64,000 nucleotides of DNA from Sphingobacterium allocomposti (GTDB lineage: Bacteria; Bacteroidota; Bacteroidia; Sphingobacteriales; Sphingobacteriaceae), in contig NZ_VNHX01000004.1 in assembly GCF_008124885.1 (NCBI RefSeq), positions 62,001 to 126,000 of the forward strand. Direction: 5' to 3'. Under the pieces are notes generated by a model, which searched no databases, had not been told where the DNA came from, and was given only the letters and a program-made list of their open reading frames with translations. This document shows, piece after piece, positions 17,142 to 26,040 of this stretch. Position numbers and translations under genes: made by a program. Every line of letters begins with the position of its first letter. The stretch's first letter is position 1.

Positions 17142-17930
17142 ATGGATTTAAACTTGAAAGATAAAGTAGTGATCGTCACCGGAGGCGCCAAGGGAATCGG
17201 CCGGGCTGTGGTGATAGCGTTAGCTAAAGAAGGAGCCATACCGGTAATCGTCGGCCGCAAAAAGGCCGACAATGAGCGGGTCAGGGAAGAGGTGGCCCAG
17301 TTGGGAGCGAATGCGCTCGCGATAGAGGCGGAGCTATCGATACCTGAGGCGTGTAAACAGGCTGTGGAGGAGACGCTGCGCGTTTTCGGACGCATCGACG
17401 GACTGGTGAATAATGCAGGGCATAACGACGGTGTGGGCCTTATTTCGGGTAATTATGAGCGTTTCGTAGACTCGCTTCATAAAAACCTCATTCACTACTA
17501 CCTGATGGCACATCATTGTATCGATGCCCTACGCGTTTCCCGCGGGAGCATCGTTAATATCAGCTCCAAGACAGCCGAGACGGGGCAGGGCAACACTTCT
17601 GCTTACGCTGCTTCCAATGGTGGGCGTAATGCGTTGACCAGAGAGTGGGCGGTAGAGCTGCTGCCTTACAGCATCCGCGTGAACGCCGTTATTGTGGCGG
17701 AATGCGCCACGCCGCAATACGATTCCTGGATACAGACACTGGATAATCCCGCCGAGACATTGAAAAAGATTACTGATCGTATTCCGTTGGAGCATCGTAT
17801 GACGACACCGGAGGAGATTGCCAACACGGCCGTGTTTCTTCTGTCTGATAAATCCAGCCATACGACAGGGCAGCTTATTCATGTGGACGGAGGCTACGTC
17901 CATCTGGACCGTTCGCTCATCAAGGAGTAG
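17142..17930 (+). CDS. SDR-family L-fucose dehydrogenase candidate with Asn for the catalytic Lys
   Basis: A 262-residue short-chain dehydrogenase, placed to oxidise L-fucose to its lactone. The cofactor motif G-G-A-K-G-I-G is near residue 15, N-N-A-G-H-N near residue 91, and the active-site Ser lies in N-I-S-S-K. The catalytic region reads Y-A-A-S-N-G-G-R-N, so the usual Y-x-x-x-K has Asn in place of Lys. The rest of the fold looks intact (V-N-A-V-I-V-A-E then C-A-T-P; H-V-D-G-G-Y near the end). Loss of the lysine would normally impair an SDR, so either this subfamily tolerates it or the role differs. It is the last gene of the cluster. Confidence 0.75.
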   Translation: MDLNLKDKVVIVTGGAKGIGRAVVIALAKEGAIPVIVGRKKADNERVREEVAQLGANALAIEAELSIPEACKQAVEETLRVFGRIDGLVNNAGHNDGVGLISGNYERFVDSLHKNLIHYYLMAHHCIDALRVSRGSIVNISSKTAETGQGNTSAYAASNGGRNALTREWAVELLPYSIRVNAVIVAECATPQYDSWIQTLDNPAETLKKITDRIPLEHRMTTPEEIANTAVFLLSDKSSHTTGQLIHVDGGYVHLDRSLIKE

Positions 17931-18033
17931 TAATAGTAGCCGGTGGTCGTTTATCGTTGACGTTGTTGGCGCGACGTTGGCGATAGGCTTTTCTAACGTA
18001 TTCGTCTGCCGCCGGCTTTCCGGTTGCCGGAAA

Positions 18034-18924
18034 CTATTTTTGGGGTATTGTGTCTTCTGTAAATGGTTCGATGTGGACAAAGACGTTGCCGATATTTTCC
18101 AGGTTGGCTATCAGATAGTCTTTAAGGTTGTGTGCAATGTCGTGGCCCTGGCGAACGGACAGGTCCGGGTCGACAACGGCGTGGAGATCAATCTGGAACA
18201 ACATGCCGATTTTGCGAATATAACATTTCTCAATGAGTAATACGCCGTCCACCCGGAGCGATTGCAGCCTGACCTCTTCCTCTAGATCACCGTATTGGTG
18301 TTCGTCCATTATTTCAGCGAGGGCAGGGCGGAATATGCCATAGCAGTTGTAGAGAATAAGTCCGGAAGCAAACAATGCTGCCCAGTCGTCGGCCGACTCG
18401 TATCCCTCGCCGCAAAATAATGCGATGGAGATACCGATAAATGCGGCAACTGATGTGATGGCGTCGCTGCGATGGTGCCAGGCGTCTGCTTTTAGGGAAG
18501 AGCTGTTTAAGGCTTTGCTCTTGCGGATGATTATACGGAAGGAAATCTCCTTCCATAGTATAATGGCACCAAGGACAATCAACGTCCAGGGCTTGGGGAG
18601 GTCGTGCGGTGTTCTGATGTTGTGGATACTTTCTTTCGCGATGACAAATGCCGAAACAACCAGGAAGATCACCACAATGAATGTAATAAGTGGTTCAATA
18701 CGTCCGTGTCCATAGGGATGGGTTTCGTCTGCCGGCCGTTTGGAGTATTTTAATCCGAGCAGTACCAAAAAGGAAGAAAAGATGTCTGCCGTAGATTCGA
18801 TGGCATCGGCGATCAATGCATAGGAATTGCCAAAAAAGCCGGCCAGCCATTTCAACAGGGCCAACAGGAAGTTGGTAAGTATGCTGAAGTACGTCGTCCT
18901 GATGGCCTTATCTGCGTTTGACAT
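18034..18924 (-). CDS. Cation diffusion facilitator (CDF) metal exporter
   Basis: A 296-residue inner-membrane transporter exporting divalent metal (Zn, Fe, Mn or Co) in exchange for protons. It has six hydrophobic segments, A-L-I-A-D-A-I-E-S near residue 38 (metal site, with Asp where many members have H-x-x-x-D), H-P-Y-G-H-G-R-I-E near residue 69 and D-A-W-H-H-R-S-D-A near residue 147, and a C-terminal cytoplasmic domain. The ATG at 18924 was preferred over one at 18939 because the latter lies inside the -7 box. It is convergent with the fucose operon. Confidence 0.9.
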   Translation of the reverse strand: MSNADKAIRTTYFSILTNFLLALLKWLAGFFGNSYALIADAIESTADIFSSFLVLLGLKYSKRPADETHPYGHGRIEPLITFIVVIFLVVSAFVIAKESIHNIRTPHDLPKPWTLIVLGAIILWKEISFRIIIRKSKALNSSSLKADAWHHRSDAITSVAAFIGISIALFCGEGYESADDWAALFASGLILYNCYGIFRPALAEIMDEHQYGDLEEEVRLQSLRVDGVLLIEKCYIRKIGMLFQIDLHAVVDPDLSVRQGHDIAHNLKDYLIANLENIGNVFVHIEPFTEDTIPQK

Positions 18925-18936
18925 GCTCTTTTTTTT

Positions 18937-18944
18937 CAAAGATA
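18937..18944 (-). promoter_or_regulatory. -7 promoter box of the CDF gene
   Basis: TATCTTTG on the minus strand, a full consensus match 12 bp before the ATG at 18924. It excludes the upstream ATG at 18939 as the start. Confidence 0.65.
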
Positions 18945-19190
18945 GGGCATTTTCGGGAGGAAGGCTAGAGGGGTGGAAAAATTGCTGTCGTTCCGGCGCA
19001 ACCCGTGGCGTTAAACCCTGGAGCGAAGGCGGTGTCTATTTAAACATAACATAACCCCGTTGTTCATATAGAGCGATAAGAGTCTTAATGTCACGCCGAG
19101 CACGCCGCGAGGCCAACTGTAGCTCAGGCGAGGGCCCGGACTTTCGCATGGTAAATGGGCACTATATTGTACAGCGGGTACTATAACGAT

Positions 19191-19562
19191 ATGAAAATAA
19201 AATGGCATAGAGCACTTTTGCTCTTTGAACAATTCCGCTCAAGACGTATCACGTCGGAGGATCTAGAAGCAGCTGACAAAAAAGCGACGCTGCTGGAGGA
19301 TAAAATGGATGACTTTAGGCTGCTTATCGCCATGTGCAAAGATAGCATGGCGGGAAGGTATGCCCTCAGCAAATGGAACCTGTCGGTAGTGGTGGCTACA
19401 ATTATTTATGTGGTTTCGCCACTGGACGCTATTCCGGATATGATTCCGGTCCTCGGATGGCTCGATGATATCAGCATCGTAGGCTATGCCATAAGCAAAC
19501 TCGCCGAAGAAATGAAGCGATACCAGCAGTTTCGGAAAGAAAATAGGCTTTCTGCGGAATAA
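19191..19562 (+). CDS. DUF1232 (YkvA-like) membrane protein
   Basis: A 123-residue protein with the DUF1232 core in its second half: Y-V-V-S-P-L-D-A-I-P-D-M-I-P-V-L-G-W-L-D-D near residue 71, the family's conserved hydrophobic helix with a Pro/Asp-rich turn. The N-terminal half is charged and helical. DUF1232 proteins are small membrane-associated proteins without a settled function. The ATG at 19191 (M-K-I-K-W-H) was chosen over one 36 bp upstream. A long perfect inverted repeat follows about 110 bp after the stop. Confidence 0.82.
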   Translation: MKIKWHRALLLFEQFRSRRITSEDLEAADKKATLLEDKMDDFRLLIAMCKDSMAGRYALSKWNLSVVVATIIYVVSPLDAIPDMIPVLGWLDDISIVGYAISKLAEEMKRYQQFRKENRLSAE

Positions 19563-19670
19563 TCCCAGAAGGATAGGGTACGGTGCCTGGCGGTTTCGGT
19601 CCCGTTTTTTTTTGTCAAAGTCCACATGAACAGCGGAAAAGGAAGGCGGGTGTCAGATCTATTGAATGAA

Positions 19671-19717
19671 ATATCAACGTTACGTTCAGTCCTCTATGCT
19701 GAACGTAACGTTGATAT
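19671..19717. terminator. Perfect 19-bp inverted repeat, probable terminator
   Basis: ATATCAACGTTACGTTCAG (19671-19689) is followed after nine bases by its exact reverse complement (19699-19717), then CTTTTA. It lies between the DUF1232 gene and the convergent retropepsin-like gene, where a two-way terminator is expected. The perfect stem is longer than most terminators, so a protein-binding palindrome remains possible. Confidence 0.65.
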
Positions 19718-19784
19718 CTTTTAGAAATGGCCGTTTTCAGTGTCACGTAGGCCGAATATGGCGAGATTGTCGTCTACGTGAATA

Positions 19785-20981
19785 TCATTCGTTTGACATT
19801 TGTTTCAGGTAGCTTTCATAGTTGAAATAAGGCTCATTGGAGAGCGAATTTGGTTTCAGATACAAAGTGCCTGTTCGGTTGTCTAAAATCACATTGAAAT
19901 GTTTTAAGACTTGGTTGCCGAAAAGACTTGCTTTTGCATTCGGTACAGCAGGATTGGAGGCATTGGTAACGATATCTCTGAACCCGACACCTGCGATGCG
20001 CGCATCGAGACGTATTATCTTCCGTCCATTGACCATAGTAAGTGCCTGAAGCTCATTCCAATTGTTTTCTACTGCCGTAAAATCATTTCCGATCTGCATC
20101 GAGCCGTCCCGTCCGGTATCGAAAAGAAACCATGCGGAATATTTTTTGTTATTGTGTACGATTTCTGCCTCAAACATTGGCCGGTGCTGTACATAGTAAA
20201 CGGGCATTTTTTTATAGGTTTTGGCATCGCTTGGCAGCTGTTCGTAGATCGTGAATTCACGCTTATCGTAATCGATGCCGATGATCTTATCACGGAAAAG
20301 TCCGTTTCCGATAATCAGATCTTCAAAGTCGTCCATATTCCCGACTTCCGTTAGTGGGATATTGTCCCATTGTAAATGATGTATAGCCAGCTGGTTACCG
20401 AGGCTTGTTCTTTCTTTGTTTAACCCGTCTGTATTGCTGACCATTTTGTATGAAGAAAATTCCAGACCAATTTTTCCCGAGGAATTCCGATTCACGGCGC
20501 TGGTGCCAGCGCCCAAATCCAACTGAATGAGCACATTTTTTTTGTTGACTTTCCCGTTGAGGAAAATCTTGGAATTGATCAACTGAAAGGGGATATGAAT
20601 CGGATGTGTCAAGGTTGTTTTCGCATCAGCCGCATCCGGGGGTAGGGTCGATGCGATCTGCACATGGCAGCTGTCTTTGCCATTGAGCAACACGACGAAA
20701 TTATACTTTTTCCCTGGCTGCGTGTGAATGATTAGCCGATCTTGATCCGTTTCAAATTTTACGACGCTCTTTTTCGCCGGGACGTTTACATAGTAGGCGT
20801 CTGGATTTGCTGCGGGTTCCAAATGCCAATCCATTTTTACGTGCTCTCCATCGCTGATCCATGCTTTTTCTGAAGTGGCGGTTATCGTCCTGATTTTTTT
20901 TTGTGCTTGTGTCGTGTTTATCCAAAAGATGAGGATGGCCACGGTGGCAAAAAGGTGTTGTTTCATATGGGTTGTTTTCAT
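19785..20981 (-). CDS. Secreted retropepsin-like aspartyl protease
   Basis: A 398-residue exported protein with two pepsin-type half-sites: D-L-G-A-G-T at about residue 154 and F-D-T-G-R-D-G near residue 290, each placed as the catalytic D-[TSL]-G of a duplicated aspartyl protease fold. The signal peptide ends near T-Q-A-Q. Bacteroidota carry many such single-chain retropepsin-like proteins, mostly of unknown substrate. The first half-site has Leu instead of Thr or Ser, which may lower activity. Two starts are possible, 20981 and Met6 at 20966. An XRE regulator gene on the same strand lies about 150 bp upstream. Confidence 0.78.
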   Translation of the reverse strand: MKTTHMKQHLFATVAILIFWINTTQAQKKIRTITATSEKAWISDGEHVKMDWHLEPAANPDAYYVNVPAKKSVVKFETDQDRLIIHTQPGKKYNFVVLLNGKDSCHVQIASTLPPDAADAKTTLTHPIHIPFQLINSKIFLNGKVNKKNVLIQLDLGAGTSAVNRNSSGKIGLEFSSYKMVSNTDGLNKERTSLGNQLAIHHLQWDNIPLTEVGNMDDFEDLIIGNGLFRDKIIGIDYDKREFTIYEQLPSDAKTYKKMPVYYVQHRPMFEAEIVHNNKKYSAWFLFDTGRDGSMQIGNDFTAVENNWNELQALTMVNGRKIIRLDARIAGVGFRDIVTNASNPAVPNAKASLFGNQVLKHFNVILDNRTGTLYLKPNSLSNEPYFNYESYLKQMSNE

Positions 20982-21131
20982 TTGCTTATAGATACCCGTG
21001 CGGATTGATACTCCGGAAAGACGAGTATGCTGTTATTTGTTTTATGAGCAAAAGAATACGGTTCCATGGATAAACGCAAAAATATCGCCTGCCAATGCTA
21101 CGACAGGAACCCGACAAATACCTGACAGTAT

Positions 21132-21677
21132 TTATAACATGTTGATATTAGGGTATATACGATCTGTTTTTCCGCTGTTCAAAACCAGCGCATTTCTGAC
21201 GATGACAAGTCCGTTTAGTGTGATCCATACGATCGGGATCAGCATTTTGGAGTTGCTTTGTACTGCCAACCAATCGTTTAGAATCAGAATGAAAACAAAA
21301 AGCAGGAGGGAAGCCAGCGTCCAAACGATCTGGATGGACAGGAGTTGCCTGTTGACCGGATTGAATTGCTTTTTCCAAACAATAATAGCTAATGGAACGA
21401 GGATATTAAGCGGAGGGAAGCAGACAAAAGGCAATACGGAAAGGTTGACGATTTTGTTCCACTTCAGTACGTTTTGGTAGGTACCGGCGAGGTCTCTGTC
21501 TGCGTCGAAATACGATTCGTCGACATCTAATGCCCGCGCAAGTGCTTTGCGCGTATAGCCCTTCGGTCTTTGGCCTGATTCAATTCTTTGAATCGTTCTT
21601 ACGGAAATACCTGATTTTTCCGCTAACTCTTCTTGTGTTAGGTGAAGCTTTTCCCGCTGTTCCGTTAATTTCGACAT
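21132..21677 (-). CDS. XRE-type membrane-anchored transcription regulator
   Basis: A 181-residue protein with an N-terminal helix-turn-helix of the XRE/Cro class (residues about 1-60: L-T-Q-E-E-L-A-E-K-S-G-I-S-V-R-T-I-Q-R-I-E-S-G) and three or four hydrophobic segments in the C-terminal half. Such membrane-tethered XRE proteins are common in Bacteroidota and may sense envelope state. The ATG at 21677 (M-S-K-L-T-E-Q) was chosen; a start at 21773 would add 32 residues without family likeness. It may control itself or the retropepsin gene downstream, which is inference from position. Confidence 0.83.
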   Translation of the reverse strand: MSKLTEQREKLHLTQEELAEKSGISVRTIQRIESGQRPKGYTRKALARALDVDESYFDADRDLAGTYQNVLKWNKIVNLSVLPFVCFPPLNILVPLAIIVWKKQFNPVNRQLLSIQIVWTLASLLLFVFILILNDWLAVQSNSKMLIPIVWITLNGLVIVRNALVLNSGKTDRIYPNINML

Positions 21678-22040
21678 TCCGATTTTTAGTTGATTATGTT
21701 GTGCAAGATATGAAAACAATTGTTGTTCAACAATCGCTAAACAGTTCCCTATCCTTAATTTACTGTATAACATATCATACCTATCTGTACTGCCGGGCGC
21801 GGTTTCAGGTGGGCGTCACGACAAGAACCTGCTCGCGGAGCGCGTAAACACTTTGTTACATAGCGTACGATTTGACGTTTTGTATAGGGTGAGCTCGTTT
21901 AGGCAACAGATTTTAGGCGGAAACCTCCGGTTTGCAAAGCGATGCCTACCGACATTTTCGGCAGTTTCGCACTTTTTCGTTTTTTATTACTCCTTTTTTG
22001 TAAAAAAAAAGCTTTTCTTTGCTGTGACTAACACGTACTG

Positions 22041-23543
22041 ATGCCGTTTTCTATGGAAAGTTACATTGAAGCTGTCTCCAATATTGTTTGGAGCGATTTT
22101 TTTATCTACCTCTGTTTATTTACCGGACTTTATTTCTCTATCCGGACAGGTTTTTTACAAATCCGATATTTTAGGGAGATGGTTCGTCTGCTTTTCTCCA
22201 ATCAGAAGTCGGACAAGGGGATTTCTTCCTTTCAGGCATTTGCATTGGCTATCTCCGGACGGGTTGGTACGGGAAATATTGTCGGCGTGGCCACCGCAAT
22301 TTATATGGGTGGTCCCGGAGCGGTGTTCTGGATGTGGCTGATAGCCTTCCTGGGATCCGCGTCTGCATTTATTGAAGCTACGTTGGGACAGCTTTATAAA
22401 CAGGAAATCGGCGGGCAATATCGTGGAGGACCTGCTTATTATATCGAAAAGGGGCTTGGCGTGAAGTGGTACGCGGTGTTGTTTGCCGTGGTTACCATCG
22501 TCAGCACGGGCTTTCTCCTTCCCGGCGTACAAAGCAATGCCGTGAACGCGACCATAACCAATGCTTTTTCAATTTCGCAGACGACAACATTATCACTATA
22601 CGGTTTTTCTATTCCGATCAACTGGGTAGGGATGGGCTTAGTAGCCTTGCTCGCCCTTATCATTATTGGCGGCGTAAAACGGCTTGGGCAGGTTTCCGAG
22701 TATGTCGTGCCATTCATGGCAGGTGCGTATATACTGATGGCGCTGGTTATCATTGCCTTGAATTTTGCGCAGATTCCTGCCGTCTTTGAACTGATTTTGT
22801 CTTCTGCTTTCAGTGTGGATGCCACATTTGGTGGTATCATCGGCATGGCTATCGCATGGGGAGTTAAACGGGGTATTTATTCGAATGAGGCTGGGCAGGG
22901 CACCGCTCCGCACGCTGCTGCTGCTGCGGAGGTGAAGCATCCTGCACAGCAAGGGCTCGTTCAGGCTTTTTCGGTCTATGTCGATACATTGTTTGTGTGT
23001 ACTGCGACAGCCTTAATGATTCTGTTCACGGGCAACTTTAATACGGTGGGCGAGGTTGCTGGGGGGATGCAGACCTTCGTCGTCGAAAATATTCCGGGCG
23101 TTCAGGCAGACGGCTTTACGCAAGCCGCCATTTCGGAACATTTTCCGGCCATAGGGCACCATTTTGTCGCCGTGGCTTTGTTCTTCTTTGCGTTCACGAC
23201 GATAATGGCGTATTACTATTATGCAGAGACCAATATAGCCTATATTTTAAAAAGGCGTAAGAGCACCGTCTTACTCGTTTGGCTATTGCGGATCGGGTTT
23301 TTAGGCGCAACGTACCTGGGCACAGTGAAGACGGCAACGCTAGCATGGAGTCTGGGCGATATCGGCGTGGGGCTGATGGCGTGGGTCAACATTATTGCAA
23401 TTTTACTTTTGAGCAGGCCGGCTCTAAAGGTGTGGAAAGATTATAGACTGAAGCGTAAGGCAGGGGACATGGATCCTACATTCGACCCACGGCCGCTCGG
23501 AATTAAGGGCGCCGATTTTTGGGAAAATAACGTGAAGCCGTAA
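22041..23543 (+). CDS. Sodium:alanine symporter family (AGCS) amino-acid transporter
   Basis: A 500-residue inner-membrane transporter with about 11 hydrophobic segments, importing alanine or glycine with sodium. AGCS features: S-G-R-V-G-T-G-N-I-V-G-V near residue 71, G-G-P-G-A-V-F-W-M-W near residue 90 and the R-G-G-P-A-Y-Y-I-E-K motif near residue 127. The later G-V-K-R-G-I-Y-S-N-E-A-G-Q-G-T-A-P signature is near residue 273. The start may be the ATG at 22041 or Met5. A near-consensus -7 element (TTTTCTTTG) lies about 25 bp upstream. Its substrate cannot be fixed from sequence. Confidence 0.9.
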   Translation: MPFSMESYIEAVSNIVWSDFFIYLCLFTGLYFSIRTGFLQIRYFREMVRLLFSNQKSDKGISSFQAFALAISGRVGTGNIVGVATAIYMGGPGAVFWMWLIAFLGSASAFIEATLGQLYKQEIGGQYRGGPAYYIEKGLGVKWYAVLFAVVTIVSTGFLLPGVQSNAVNATITNAFSISQTTTLSLYGFSIPINWVGMGLVALLALIIIGGVKRLGQVSEYVVPFMAGAYILMALVIIALNFAQIPAVFELILSSAFSVDATFGGIIGMAIAWGVKRGIYSNEAGQGTAPHAAAAAEVKHPAQQGLVQAFSVYVDTLFVCTATALMILFTGNFNTVGEVAGGMQTFVVENIPGVQADGFTQAAISEHFPAIGHHFVAVALFFFAFTTIMAYYYYAETNIAYILKRRKSTVLLVWLLRIGFLGATYLGTVKTATLAWSLGDIGVGLMAWVNIIAILLLSRPALKVWKDYRLKRKAGDMDPTFDPRPLGIKGADFWENNVKP

Positions 23544-23608
23544 TTGTGTATGCATTTGTCCGGGAAACCGGACACCGTGTATGCGACCTAAAGAGTTTCG
23601 TTCCGGTT

Positions 23609-23698
23609 TTAAATTATGCCGGAACAGGTAGTCGCAAATATCAGTACGAAGGCGATGACCGCCAGTATGATAAAGGTCGTAAAGGGCGTTCTTCTCAT
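23609..23698 (-). CDS. 29-residue single-helix membrane peptide (possible)
   Basis: A short frame reading M-R-R-T-P-F-T-T-F, then a hydrophobic helix I-I-L-A-V-I-A-F-V-L-I-F-A, then T-T-C-S-G. It has the make-up of a real small membrane protein: positive N-terminus, one helix and a short tail with a cysteine. It lies alone in a 420-bp gap, and a 7-bp stem (GTTCCGG/CCGGAAC, 23600-23625) covers its stop. I do not recognise it, and chance is not excluded at this length. Confidence 0.35.
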   Translation of the reverse strand: MRRTPFTTFIILAVIAFVLIFATTCSGII

Positions 23699-23963
23699 GT
23701 GGATTTATTATTATTAGTCGTTCTACTCACTATAAAACAAAAGGCGTGCCTCAATTGTTTTTTTCGATTGCTATTTCGACGACTGAACGGAATAACGTGT
23801 AAACCGGCGCGTGGACCGACGGGCATTATTTTTCTCAGCGGAAGCATCCTTTCGTGAATCGTCCAGTTATAGATATGCTTTCCACCTGGATGACCCCCGG
23901 CCGGCCGGTGCGTCAATTGGTTCTCCCGAAGACCGGATGATACGATATAATAATTGGAATCCA

Positions 23964-24623
23964 CTAAGTAAGCTGTTGGATGAGCGCGTCGAACTCCTGC
24001 CTCAAGGAGGCCAACTGTTCCTCCAGGACTACGACCCGTTCTTCAAGTTGCTGCACTTTTCCAGTGGGTGCTCCCTCTTCGTTACCAAACGCTGTTTCGT
24101 CCTCCTCTTCCGGAACGTCACCGAGTAAATGTATATACCGGGCTTCTTTTTGCCCCGGCCGTTTCGCCAGTTGTTTCACAAAAGGTGGGTTGTGGTCTTG
24201 TAGGCGTTGCAGGACTTCCTGTACCTCCTCGATGCTCTCAAAGTCGAAAAGCCGTCCGGCGTTCGTATTGATCTCGCCCGGCGTAAGCGGCCCCCGCAGG
24301 ATCAATAAGCATAGTGCGGCGAGATCCTGCGGAATAAGTGGATATTGTATCGCCACATTGTGTTTGTACTTTGTTACCCGGCTGCCGCCACCGACAACCG
24401 TGGAGACAAGCCCTCTTTTCCGCAGGGCATCCAGTGCAGCTATAATCGTGTGTTCATCATATGAAACAACAGGTTTACGCGAGGTTTTTTGATTGCACGC
24501 AGATTGTAGGGCGTTCAAGGTCATCGGGTAATATTCGGGGGTCGTCTTCGACTTCTCGAGTAAGGAGCCGAGGACACGTAACTCTTCTGCGCTTAAAACC
24601 GGTAAGCTTGCTGTTTCTTCCAT
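23964..24623 (-). CDS. YceH family protein (UPF0502/DUF480)
   Basis: A 219-residue soluble protein of the YceH family, built of two winged-helix-like domains. Diagnostic features are the N-terminal L-R-V-L-G-S-L-L-E-K-S-K-T-T-P-E-Y-Y-P-M-T-L-N near residue 15, A-C-N-Q-K-T-S-R near residue 42 and the R-G-P-L-T-P-G-E-I segment near residue 109. The last 45 residues form an acidic then coiled-coil tail. The function is unknown; the fold suggests nucleic-acid or partner binding. It is monocistronic. Confidence 0.9.
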   Translation of the reverse strand: MEETASLPVLSAEELRVLGSLLEKSKTTPEYYPMTLNALQSACNQKTSRKPVVSYDEHTIIAALDALRKRGLVSTVVGGGSRVTKYKHNVAIQYPLIPQDLAALCLLILRGPLTPGEINTNAGRLFDFESIEEVQEVLQRLQDHNPPFVKQLAKRPGQKEARYIHLLGDVPEEEDETAFGNEEGAPTGKVQQLEERVVVLEEQLASLRQEFDALIQQLT

Positions 24624-24936
24624 CGTTTTGTTTGTGTTAATATGGTCTCTATTTCCGAAAATAGCTAAAATAGTGGTATTTCCAAAATGAAGTCTGCTGA
24701 TTTACACGAAAACCCCGAAAACGGGGGTATTTAAAAAAACGAAGCGTTCTCCGTGTCGAAATCAAACGCTGAGCGGGGCGGGCGATTTGCAGCCTGCAGT
24801 TATATGCATATAGTTTTCAGATTTATCGGGTGTCTTCTTAAATTCGCGGGGGAGCGTTCAACGCCGGACCGACGCGTCGACGGCGATGGACGTCTTTGAA
24901 CGTTATACGTAGTAAACACATTAAGAGAACTTATCC
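24624..24936. other. Divergent intergenic region between YceH and HDAC-like genes
   Basis: No gene is seen. A small GC-rich hairpin, CCCCG-AAAA-CGGGG at 24713-24726, lies in the middle. No clear TAnnTTTG box was found for either flanking gene. Confidence 0.4.
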
Positions 24937-25842
24937 ATGTTGCGCATTGCCCATCATCCTGCATATAATCATCCCGTTCGGGAGGGACATCGGTTTCCGA
25001 TGGTTAAGTACGAACTGATACCTCAGCAGCTGTTGCGGGAGGGGATGGTTTCTCCTGCTCATTTTTTTCAGCCCGAACTTGCGGAAAGATCGGTTATTCT
25101 TTTGGCGCATGACGCTGAATATGTGGATCAGCTGATGGACCTGACGCTGGATGCCCGGATGGTGCGGCGGATCGGTTTTCCGCTTTCCCAGTCGTTGGTG
25201 GAGCGGGAGCGATATATCGTTGATGGCACAGTGCAGGCCAGCTTACATGCACTACAGCACGGAGTGGCTTTCAATACGGCGGGTGGCACGCACCATGCCG
25301 GCCGCAACTTTGGCGAAGGGTTTTGCCTGTTCAACGACCAGGCTGTTGGTGCGGCGTACCTCATTCGGCACGCGCTCGTAAACCGGATTCTCATCATCGA
25401 TTTAGATGTACATCAAGGAAATGGCACGGCGCATATCTTCGCGGATCACGATTGTATATTTACTTTTTCCATGCACGGCGAGAAAAATTTCCCCTTTATT
25501 AAGGAGCGTTCCCACCTGGATGTGGGGCTCCCGGATGGCGTGGATGACCGGGCTTATCTAATCTTGCTGCGGGAGCAGTTGGATGCTTTGTTTGCGTCAA
25601 TAAGGCCTGATTTTGTTTTTTATCAGGCAGGTGTGGATGTATTGGCCACAGATAAGTTAGGAAAGCTACAGTTGACGGGCGACGGGTGCCGAAAGCGTGA
25701 CGAGCTCGTTTTCGGATATTGCAAAAAATACGGGGTGCCGGTTGAGGTGAGCATGGGAGGCGGCTACTCGGTACACATCAAAGATATCGTGAATGCCCAT
25801 GTTGCGACGTTCAAAGCCGCGATCGAGGTGTTCGGCCTCTGA
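24937..25842 (+). CDS. Histone-deacetylase-like (class IV) amidohydrolase
   Basis: A 301-residue zinc deacetylase of the HDAC/acetoin-utilisation superfamily, removing acyl groups from lysines or polyamines. The active-site pattern is complete: G-G-T-H-H-A near residue 110 (general base His pair), I-D-L-D-V-H-Q-G-N-G near residue 154 (zinc-binding Asp and His), Y-Q-A-G-V-D near residue 229 (second zinc Asp) and G-G-G-Y-S near residue 274 (catalytic Tyr). The class IV assignment fits its short length. It is single-gene with no revealing neighbour, so the in vivo substrate is open. Confidence 0.88.
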   Translation: MLRIAHHPAYNHPVREGHRFPMVKYELIPQQLLREGMVSPAHFFQPELAERSVILLAHDAEYVDQLMDLTLDARMVRRIGFPLSQSLVERERYIVDGTVQASLHALQHGVAFNTAGGTHHAGRNFGEGFCLFNDQAVGAAYLIRHALVNRILIIDLDVHQGNGTAHIFADHDCIFTFSMHGEKNFPFIKERSHLDVGLPDGVDDRAYLILLREQLDALFASIRPDFVFYQAGVDVLATDKLGKLQLTGDGCRKRDELVFGYCKKYGVPVEVSMGGGYSVHIKDIVNAHVATFKAAIEVFGL

Positions 25843-26040
25843 GGGTGCACGCCGTCTTAAGTGGGGAATCGCTGCCCTTTCGAGCGGTTGTACCTACCTG
25901 GCACCGTTCCACGCGTGCGCCCGCGGGACGCTACGACAATTTTATTAGCGGGCCGGCTTTTTCCACAAAGCTGGGTTTTATCAATTATTTTAAGGTATTT
26001 TTGTGCAATTTCATTAAGATTATCGTTTAAGATACCAAGT

